The notes beneath the pieces are model-generated. The model had not been told where the DNA came from. It saw only the letters and a list, made by a program, of their open reading frames with translations, and made no database searches. From Flavobacteriaceae bacterium (GTDB taxonomy: Bacteria > Bacteroidota > Bacteroidia > Flavobacteriales > Flavobacteriaceae), in contig JABDPL010000186.1 of assembly GCA_013042825.1 (NCBI GenBank), forward strand, positions 1 to 6,162: a DNA stretch of 6,162 nucleotides, given 5' to 3'. The position numbers and the translations under genes were made by a program. The stretch's first letter is position 1; every line of letters starts with the position of its first letter. Positions 1 through 5,011 of the stretch are shown here, in pieces.

Positions 1-2
1 GA

Positions 3-422
3 ATAGCATCTTTAGACGAATGCAACCAGATCCCTGCCGAAGAAGAAGAACTTCTGACCCTGGAGATGGAACAGCAATCTTTAAAAATGAAGCAGGAGGA
101 GTTGATTCGTCAGCAACGTGAACTAAAACAGCGCCTTTTAGATCAGAAGAAAAAGGAACTGCTCATTCAGAAGGAGCTTTTAATAACCAATTACGGTGCG
201 GCATTATCATCGAATATCAAATCTTATAATGAGTCCCTGGGGAACTTTGAATGTTCGTCAAATGTGACCATCGATACACCCATTCACGATGAACTGATCG
301 CAATGACACCAAAAGCCTTGAAATCTTACTATCTGAATGCCATCAAAACAGCAGCTGATCGGTATATGCTGAATATGGAGAAATGTGCCTTATCATCCGG
401 ATTAACAACAGTAGATGATTGA
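3..422 (+). CDS. Hypothetical protein, coiled-coil rich, 5' end outside window (partial)
   Basis: I do not recognise this protein. The frame that ends at TGA 420-422 is open back to the left edge, giving 139 visible codons. An ATG lies at 66, but the codons before it (reading ...PAEEEELLTLE) continue the same acidic, leucine-bearing composition and no convincing start signal precedes it, so the true start is probably upstream of the window. Roughly the first 60 visible residues are dominated by E, Q, K, R and L (for example EELIRQQRELKQRLLDQKKK) and should form a long amphipathic helix or coiled coil. The remaining 80 residues look globular and contain two cysteines (in FECSS and EKCAL). No signal peptide, membrane segment or catalytic motif is visible in this part. 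The gene converges on the response regulator gene and ends in a hairpin terminator, so it is a separate transcription unit. That it is a real gene is likely; its function is unknown. Confidence 0.7.
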   Translation: MASLDECNQIPAEEEELLTLEMEQQSLKMKQEELIRQQRELKQRLLDQKKKELLIQKELLITNYGAALSSNIKSYNESLGNFECSSNVTIDTPIHDELIAMTPKALKSYYLNAIKTAADRYMLNMEKCALSSGLTTVDD

Positions 423-445
423 TAGCTTTTATAATACGATATGTG

Positions 446-474
446 AAATCCGGATAGAACATCCGGATTTTTTT
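446..474 (+). terminator. Rho-independent terminator of the left-hand plus-strand gene
   Basis: A perfect 10-bp inverted repeat (aaatccggat / atccggattt, 446-455 and 461-470) encloses a 5-base loop (agaac) and runs into seven T (468-474) on the plus strand, 24 bases after the TGA at 422. The stem also forms on the minus strand, where it lies just past the response regulator stop at 473, but there it is followed only by TTTCAC. Termination of the minus-strand operon here would therefore be weaker. The T run overlaps the last two bases of the opposing stop codon. Confidence 0.85.
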
Positions 475-1639
475 ATGCTTTTGAAGCAAACTGTTTGACG
501 TCCTCTTCACTTACCTCTGCCTGGCCCAGGATGATAAGTCGCTCCACCACATTTCTAAGCTCACGAATATTTCCCGTCCAATCGTATTCCTGTAGTAGTT
601 TTATTGCCTTTTTTGAAAAGTCCTTTTTAGAAGTTCCCTGTTCTTCAGCGATTTTTGACGAGAAATGATCTACCAGCAGGGGAATGTCATTCCTTCTGTC
701 GTTAAGCGAGGGAACTTCAATAAGTATAACGGCAAGCCTGTGATAGAGGTCCTCCCTGAATTTACCGTCTTCGATTTCCTTCATCAGATCTTTATTTGTA
801 GCCGCGATCACACGAACATCTACTTTGATATCCTTATCGCTTCCCACGCGTTGTATCCGGCTTTCCTGCAATGCCCTGAGAACCTTGGCCTGGGCCGACA
901 GGCTCATGTCGCCTACCTCATCCAGGAAAATGGTGCCACCATTCGCAGCTTCAAATTTACCTGCCCTATCCTTATTTGCACTGGTAAATGCGCCTTTAAC
1001 ATGACCGAATAATTCACTTTCAATCAGTTCGCTTGGAATAGCTGCACAATTGACCTCAACCATCGGGCCATTTGAACGGTCACTTTTCTGATGCAGCCAG
1101 TGTGCGACGATCTCCTTTCCTGTTCCATTAGGTCCTGTTATCAAAACACGTGCATCTGTTGGAGCGACTTTTTCGATCATATCCTTGATCTTTTCAATAG
1201 CCTTGCTCTCACCAACCATCTCATATTTTTTACTGACCTTCCGCTTGAGACGTTTGTTTTCTACAACTAGCTCTTTGCGATCCAGAGCATTTCGTACCGT
1301 ATTGAGTAAACGATTCAGGTCAGGTGGTTTCGAGATATAGTCGAAAGCTCCCAGGCGCATGGTGTTAACGGCGGTATCGATGTCGCCATGACCGGAGATC
1401 ATGACTACCGGAATCTCAGGCTTGATGGTTTTCACAGCCTCGAGCACTTCTACCCCATCCATTTTTGGCATTTTTATGTCACAAAGGATCAAACCGTAAT
1501 CCTCTTTTTTGATCTTTTCTATTCCTTCAAGTCCGTCTTCCGCCTCATCAACCTCATAGGAATCACTTTCTTCTGAAAGAATCTTACCGAGGACACGCCT
1601 GATAGCAGCTTCATCCTCTATAATTAATATTTTAGCCAT
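473..1639 (-). CDS. Sigma-54-type response regulator (receiver + AAA+ domain) lacking the Fis/HTH DNA-binding domain
   Basis: This 388-residue NtrC-type activator should couple phosphorylation to ATP-driven opening of sigma-54 RNA polymerase promoter complexes. The receiver domain (about 1-118) has the acidic pair E8/D9, phospho-acceptor D54 (in LCDIKMP), S82 and K104. The central AAA+ domain (about 141-365) has Walker A GPNGTGKE (169-176), the sigma-54 contact loop GAFTSA (216-221, usually GAFTGA), Walker B GGTIFLDE (234-241), arginine-finger candidates R295 and R301 (FREDLYHR) and the sensor II motif GNIRELRN (356-363). After sensor II only about 25 residues remain. The Fis-type helix-turn-helix normally found there is missing, and the protein is well short of the 440-480 residues usual for NtrC. 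The start ATG directly follows the TAG stop of the channel gene (zero spacing), so it is the last gene of the operon. No histidine kinase is visible, so its partner is unknown. The family assignment is secure. Action without its own DNA binding is inferred, by analogy with FlgR of Helicobacter and CtcC of Chlamydia. Confidence 0.95.
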   Translation of the reverse strand: MAKILIIEDEAAIRRVLGKILSEESDSYEVDEAEDGLEGIEKIKKEDYGLILCDIKMPKMDGVEVLEAVKTIKPEIPVVMISGHGDIDTAVNTMRLGAFDYISKPPDLNRLLNTVRNALDRKELVVENKRLKRKVSKKYEMVGESKAIEKIKDMIEKVAPTDARVLITGPNGTGKEIVAHWLHQKSDRSNGPMVEVNCAAIPSELIESELFGHVKGAFTSANKDRAGKFEAANGGTIFLDEVGDMSLSAQAKVLRALQESRIQRVGSDKDIKVDVRVIAATNKDLMKEIEDGKFREDLYHRLAVILIEVPSLNDRRNDIPLLVDHFSSKIAEEQGTSKKDFSKKAIKLLQEYDWTGNIRELRNVVERLIILGQAEVSEEDVKQFASKA

Positions 1640-2494
1640 CTATTCCGTTGATTTAGTATATAAATGTACGTCCCGCTGTGGGAATGGGATTGAAATATTA
1701 TTTTCTCTGAAACGTTTTATGATCTCAAAACGCATTTCACTCCTGGGAATTGCGCCAATAAAACTATCATTCAAGGTAAAGATGAGCCGGAATTGCAAGG
1801 CGCTGTCACCAAATTCATTAAACAAAACAAGTGGTGGAGGATCATTTACGACCATCTCATGACTATTGGCAACATCCATCAGAATTTCTTTTACCAGCTC
1901 CACATCGCTTCCGTAGGAAACACCAACAGAGACACTTTCACGCGTAAGCGTACCATTCTGAGTCCAGTTAAAAAGGCTGTTTGTGAGATACAGATGGTTC
2001 GGGATTACGAGCACCTTATTATCGATGGTAACCGCCCTTGTGGTGCGCAGTTTTATCTCTTCCACACGACCTACTTTGCCTTCCAATTCAATGATGTCTC
2101 CCACATGAACAGTCTGGTCGACTAAAATAAAAATACCGGAAATAATATCCTGGAATAAGGTTTGAAGGGCGAGACCAATTCCGATCAATAATGCAGCAGA
2201 AGCGGCAAATATCCCCGTTACATTTACCCCTACTGAATGCAGGGTGATTAGAAAAATGATCACATAGACCAGCCATTTTCCGAAGGAAAACACAGCTTTG
2301 AACTTCTTCTTATCATCCAGGGGCATCCCTCTTGTGATCAATCGCCTGGCAAATCCGAGTAATATTCTCGCAACAAGAAGGACAATGATTAGAATGAGAA
2401 TATCAAGGATGCTGATCTCAACTTCCTTCCCTACATGAAATGACCGCGTTAAAAATTCCTGTATGGAATTGAAAAACGCTTTAATATCTTCCAT
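1640..2494 (-). CDS. Small-conductance mechanosensitive channel, MscS family
   Basis: This inner-membrane channel should open under membrane tension and release solutes after hypo-osmotic shock. With the ATG at 2494 it has 284 residues, close to the roughly 286 of E. coli MscS. An amphipathic N-terminus is followed by TM1 (about 28-49), TM2 (about 72-89) and the Gly/Ala-rich pore helix TM3 (about 92-126, with AASAALLIGIGLALQ and then DIISG). The beta domain follows (VGDIIELEGKVGRVEEI, about 131-147), then the family motif VIPNHLYLTNSLFNW (about 163-177) and a C-terminal alpha/beta domain ending in IPFPQRDVHLY. A GTG at 2497 lies one codon upstream and directly abuts the permease TAA; I prefer the ATG as the commoner start codon. 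Its TAG stop is directly followed by the ATG of the response regulator. It is the third gene of the ABC operon. Family membership is clear; ion selectivity and gating threshold cannot be judged. Confidence 0.95.
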   Translation of the reverse strand: MEDIKAFFNSIQEFLTRSFHVGKEVEISILDILILIIVLLVARILLGFARRLITRGMPLDDKKKFKAVFSFGKWLVYVIIFLITLHSVGVNVTGIFAASAALLIGIGLALQTLFQDIISGIFILVDQTVHVGDIIELEGKVGRVEEIKLRTTRAVTIDNKVLVIPNHLYLTNSLFNWTQNGTLTRESVSVGVSYGSDVELVKEILMDVANSHEMVVNDPPPLVLFNEFGDSALQFRLIFTLNDSFIGAIPRSEMRFEIIKRFRENNISIPFPQRDVHLYTKSTE

Positions 2495-2497
2495 CAC

Positions 2498-3811
2498 TTA
2501 ATATTTTAGCCATTTAAACAATTCTTTGTAGCTGGCCTTCTTCCCGTACATCAGGATGCCAACCTTGTAGATCTTTGAGGCGAACCAAACCGTAAACATA
2601 AAGGTAGCAAATAACAGTCCTAAAGATAATATTTGTTGCCAAACCGGAACACCGAACGGAATTCGCATCAACATGACCACCGGTGAGGTAAACGGAATAA
2701 ATGAGAAGACCGTTGAAATCGTTCCATGGGGGTCTTCAATAACGGTAAAAACACCCACATAAACCGCCAGGATAAGAGGGATCAGGATGGGCATCAAAAA
2801 TTGCTGAGTATCCGTTTCATTATCAACAGCGGCGCCAATGGCCGCGTACAAGGAGCTGTAAAGCAGGTATCCCCCTATAAAAAATAGAATAAATGCTAGC
2901 ATCAGATTCGTTAACGGGAGATTGTAGATGCTACTGATTATGGTTTGAACCTGCATTTGGGCTTCGGGAGCTTCAAGAGCCTGCTGAACCAATTCCTGCT
3001 GTTGGTTTTGCATACCTCCCATATCAATTCCGAAAATAGCTGTTATTATAAACATAAAAACACCGCCCAGTATTACCCAAACGACAAACTGGGTAATTCC
3101 CGCAAGGCTCGTCCCTATAATCTTCCCCATTAATAATTGTAAAGGTTTTACAGATGATACGATCACCTCGATGATCCGACTGGTTTTTTCCTCGATCACA
3201 GAACGCATAATCATATTGCCATAAATGATGATAAACATGAATAACAAATATCCGGCGAATCCCCCGAAGGCTAATTTTATTACGTTATCGATCTTGGAAG
3301 TCTTCTCACCTGCAAAACTTTCCTGGCCGATATCGATCCTGGTTCTAGACGATTTTAGTTTATTGAGGGCCACCCCTTCTTGCTGTAGCCGAAGATCGGT
3401 TAACAAGCGTTCCAGTTTACTTTCAATTTCAGTGATGAGGGTAAGCGAGGGCGAATCTTCAGAATAGAATTTGATTCCCTGTGCGATCTGAGCAATAGAG
3501 TCATGAGCCCTGATATGCAACAGCCCGTAATTTTCGTTGGTCCGAACTAATGTTTTGGCTTCCTCAAGTTCCATGTTCTCAAGAAAAACATAGGTCAAAT
3601 TATCTGTGCTTTGAAGCGCTTCACGCACCATACTGGTCTCATCCAGAACTGAAATCGTCCGTTTTTTGTTGTTGTTGAGCTGCGACAGGTAGGCCACAAC
3701 AGCAAAGAGGGCTATGAGGATCAAAGGGCTTAATATGGTCATTATGATAAAGGCCCTGTTCCTTACCTTAGTAAGATATTCCCGTCGTATTACCAATCCT
3801 AAATGATTCAT
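2498..3811 (-). CDS. ABC-2 type transporter permease (NatB/YhaP-like)
   Basis: This is the membrane subunit of an ABC exporter, 437 residues, with the layout of ABC-2 permeases related to NatB. A short cytoplasmic start (RREYLTKVRNRAF) leads into TM1 (about 21-42). A soluble loop of about 135 residues follows (43-177), probably on the outer face of the membrane. A cluster of further hydrophobic segments follows at about 178-200, 230-258, 300-327, 337-358, 363-383 and 391-412. The cytoplasmic segment EEKTSRIIEVIVSSVKPLQL (about 207-226) followed by MGKIIG matches the conserved coupling region of this family. A Gln-rich hydrophilic insert (about 267-289, QNQQQELVQQ) interrupts the second membrane block. 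The ATG at 3811 is one base after the TAG of the ATPase gene, and the two products should assemble. The substrate is unknown: NatAB exports sodium, but many relatives have other or unknown cargo. Confidence 0.93.
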   Translation of the reverse strand: MNHLGLVIRREYLTKVRNRAFIIMTILSPLILIALFAVVAYLSQLNNNKKRTISVLDETSMVREALQSTDNLTYVFLENMELEEAKTLVRTNENYGLLHIRAHDSIAQIAQGIKFYSEDSPSLTLITEIESKLERLLTDLRLQQEGVALNKLKSSRTRIDIGQESFAGEKTSKIDNVIKLAFGGFAGYLLFMFIIIYGNMIMRSVIEEKTSRIIEVIVSSVKPLQLLMGKIIGTSLAGITQFVVWVILGGVFMFIITAIFGIDMGGMQNQQQELVQQALEAPEAQMQVQTIISSIYNLPLTNLMLAFILFFIGGYLLYSSLYAAIGAAVDNETDTQQFLMPILIPLILAVYVGVFTVIEDPHGTISTVFSFIPFTSPVVMLMRIPFGVPVWQQILSLGLLFATFMFTVWFASKIYKVGILMYGKKASYKELFKWLKY

Positions 3812-3812
3812 C

Positions 3813-4739
3813 CTAATTATTTTTTACGGTTTGAATGAATATGTCGTTCGCCGTTGGTACGAGCTCATTGAAATGATTGACCTCGGCATGATTTGTCAGA
3901 AAACTTAAAAGATCATTTGATGTTTCGTTGAAATCGAGCTTGATATTGAGTTTAAGATCATCGTTCAGGGACTTAAATTCAGCCGGAAAGATATCAAATC
4001 GTTCCCTGAGCAAAGATTTTAAACGCTGCTCATCTGAGGTTACCAATCCTACTTCATAGGTATTGGTTTTATAGCGGCGTTTGATATCCTGTAAGCTTCC
4101 CTCGAGGATCTTATTCGCTTTATTCAGCAAGGCGATGTCATCGCACAATTCCTCGACCGATTCCATGCGATGGGTCGAGAATATGACCGTTGCCCCCGCC
4201 TCTCTTAATTTCAGGATCTCCTCCTTGATCAAATTGGCATTTATTGGGTCGAAACCTGAAAAAGGCTCATCGAATATCAGAAGTTTGGGTTCGTGAAGCA
4301 CAGTAACCACGAATTGGATCTTTTGTGCCATACCTTTGGAGAGCTCCATGATTTTTTTATTCCACCAATCTCCGATCTCGAGCCTTTCAAACCACGTCTT
4401 CAATCTTTTTCTGGCTTCCGATTTCGATAACCCTTTTAACTGGGCCAGATACAATGCCTGCTCACCTACTTTCATCGATTTATACAGCCCGCGTTCTTCA
4501 GGCAAGTAACCGATATCGCGAATATGATGATCCGCTAATGGCTCATTATCCAGTGTTACGCTACCTTCATCGGGCATCGTTATCTGGTTGATTATGCGAA
4601 TTAAAGTGGTCTTTCCGGCTCCGTTCGGCCCGAGTAATCCGAAAATGCTTCCTTCAGGCACCCGAATGGATACTTTGTTCAAAGCTGTAAAATCCCCAAA
4701 ATTCTTAGAAACCGAATCGGTAACTAACAAGTCGTGCAT
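3813..4739 (-). CDS. ABC transporter ATP-binding protein (NatA/YhaQ-like)
   Basis: This is the ATP-hydrolysing subunit of the exporter whose permease is encoded next. It has 308 residues. Walker A is GPNGAGKTT (37-45), the signature motif is LSKGMAQK (133-140, a variant of LSGGQ), Walker B with the catalytic glutamate is LLIFDEP (153-159), followed by the D-loop region SGFDP, and the switch histidine is H190 (FSTHRM). The Q-loop region reads GYLPEERGLY (77-86), with glutamate where many ABC proteins have glutamine, as I recall for YhaQ-type exporters. Residues from about 218 to the end form an additional domain resembling DUF4162, common at the C-terminus of ABC-2 exporter ATPases. There is no membrane segment, so it is a cytoplasmic, membrane-attached protein. 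The ATG at 4739 opens the four-gene operon. The 272 bases upstream hold terminator-like and promoter-like elements that may control it. Confidence 0.94.
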   Translation of the reverse strand: MHDLLVTDSVSKNFGDFTALNKVSIRVPEGSIFGLLGPNGAGKTTLIRIINQITMPDEGSVTLDNEPLADHHIRDIGYLPEERGLYKSMKVGEQALYLAQLKGLSKSEARKRLKTWFERLEIGDWWNKKIMELSKGMAQKIQFVVTVLHEPKLLIFDEPFSGFDPINANLIKEEILKLREAGATVIFSTHRMESVEELCDDIALLNKANKILEGSLQDIKRRYKTNTYEVGLVTSDEQRLKSLLRERFDIFPAEFKSLNDDLKLNIKLDFNETSNDLLSFLTNHAEVNHFNELVPTANDIFIQTVKNN

Positions 4740-4820
4740 ACTGCAGATGTTTAGTACGAAATAAATGCGGTAAAGATATTAAATGTTACGGCTTTACATC
4801 GTTAATTTTTATGAATTGCC

Positions 4821-4861
4821 ACAAAAAACAAAACCCACCCTTAAAAAGGATTAAGGATGGG
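4821..4861 (-). terminator. Rho-independent terminator in the dnaJ-ABC gap, minus strand
   Basis: Read on the minus strand, CCCATCCTTA (4861-4852) pairs with TAAGGGTGGG (4843-4834). This gives ten pairs with one G-U wobble, plus an eleventh inner A-T pair and a 6-base loop. TTTTGTTTTTTG (4833-4822) follows immediately. On the plus strand the wobble becomes a C-A mismatch and the downstream sequence is GAAAAATT, so this is a minus-strand terminator. It lies about 150 bases after the dnaJ stop and about 80 bases before the ABC ATPase start. It may end dnaJ read-through, a small RNA, or a regulated leader. Confidence 0.8.
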
Positions 4862-4907
4862 AAAAATTGCTATGAAAAAGAAAAATTACCACTAACACAC
4901 ATTAGTG
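4822..4907 (-). ncRNA. Candidate small RNA or transcription-attenuation leader
   Basis: A predicted minus-strand transcript would begin near 4905-4910, a few bases after a perfect TATATTTG -7 box. It would fold an immediate 5' hairpin (CACTAA 4907-4902 / TTAGTG 4895-4890, loop TGTGTG), continue through a U-rich single-stranded segment, and end at the strong terminator with its U-rich tail near 4822, for a length of about 85 nt. A 10-codon ORF lies inside it. It could be an independent small RNA, or the prematurely terminated leader of the downstream ABC operon. I see no strong antiterminator pairing that would compete with the terminator stem, and I do not recognise a known RNA family. The parts are visible in the sequence; the transcript is inferred. 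Confidence 0.35.
4870..4902 (-). CDS. Possible 10-codon leader peptide (MCVSGNFSFS)
   Basis: An ATG at 4902 opens a frame of ten codons ending in TAG (4872-4870), encoding MCVSGNFSFS. The ATG starts at the last base of the 5' hairpin stem and extends into its loop, and the stop is 8 bases before the terminator stem, a layout like that of attenuator leader peptides. There is no run of one amino-acid codon; the only bias is Phe and Ser at the end (FSFS). A frame this short arises easily by chance, and no ribosome-binding site is visible, although Bacteroidetes often lack one. Low confidence. Confidence 0.2.
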   Translation of the reverse strand: MCVSGNFSFS

Positions 4908-4911
4908 ATAA

Positions 4912-4920
4912 GCAAATATA
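4912..4920 (-). promoter_or_regulatory. Candidate Bacteroidetes -7 promoter box (TATATTTGC)
   Basis: Minus-strand TATATTTG (4920-4913) matches the TAnnTTTG -7 consensus of the Bacteroidetes primary sigma factor exactly and is followed by C. No TTG at the expected -33 distance is seen; the region at about 4937-4945 reads TAACAACCA. Transcription would start near 4905-4910. It lies after a terminator-like hairpin behind dnaJ and before the strong terminator at 4834-4861, so it is well placed to start either a small RNA or the ABC operon mRNA. Confidence 0.45.
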
Positions 4921-4962
4921 CTTTTTTTTATTAATATGGTTGTTACTTCGATGATTTCTTTT

Positions 4963-4989
4963 AAACAAAAAACGGCTTCTTTTTAACCG
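4963..4989 (-). terminator. Probable terminator of grpE-dnaJ
   Basis: On the minus strand, 22 bases after the dnaJ stop, CGGTT (4989-4985) pairs with AGCCG (4977-4973), including one G-U pair, around a 7-base loop. TTTTTTGTTT (4972-4963) follows directly. The 5-bp stem is short, so termination may be incomplete, but its position right behind dnaJ and its U-rich tail support the call. Confidence 0.5.
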
Positions 4990-5011
4990 ATTTGCCTGCA
5001 GAAAGCGTTAG

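Noticed and set aside
395..468. Three copies of the palindrome ATCCGGAT (395-402, 448-455, 461-468) as a possible regulator-binding repeat
   Set aside because: Two copies are the arms of the terminator and the third is within the coding end of the left gene. Another copy within dnaJ (6020-6027) shows that the 8-mer occurs by chance.
665..1012. Plus-strand open frame of 115 codons opposite the response regulator gene
   Set aside because: It lies wholly antisense to well-conserved AAA+ coding sequence and has no recognisable domain or start signal. It is a shadow frame.
1793..2125. Plus-strand open frame of 110 codons opposite the MscS gene
   Set aside because: It is antisense to the conserved MscS beta domain and its product has no family features.
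4771..4778. Possible second -7 box (TATCTTTA, minus strand) just ahead of the ABC ATPase
   Set aside because: It misses the final G of TAnnTTTG and has no TTG at the right distance. It is kept only as an alternative start for the operon if the upstream element proves to be an independent small RNA.
4740..5011. tRNA, riboswitch, CRISPR repeat or insertion-sequence end in the intergenic gap
   Set aside because: There is no cloverleaf, no spaced direct repeats, no transposase or target-site duplication, and no riboswitch core I recognise. The visible structure is limited to the hairpins and promoter box described.
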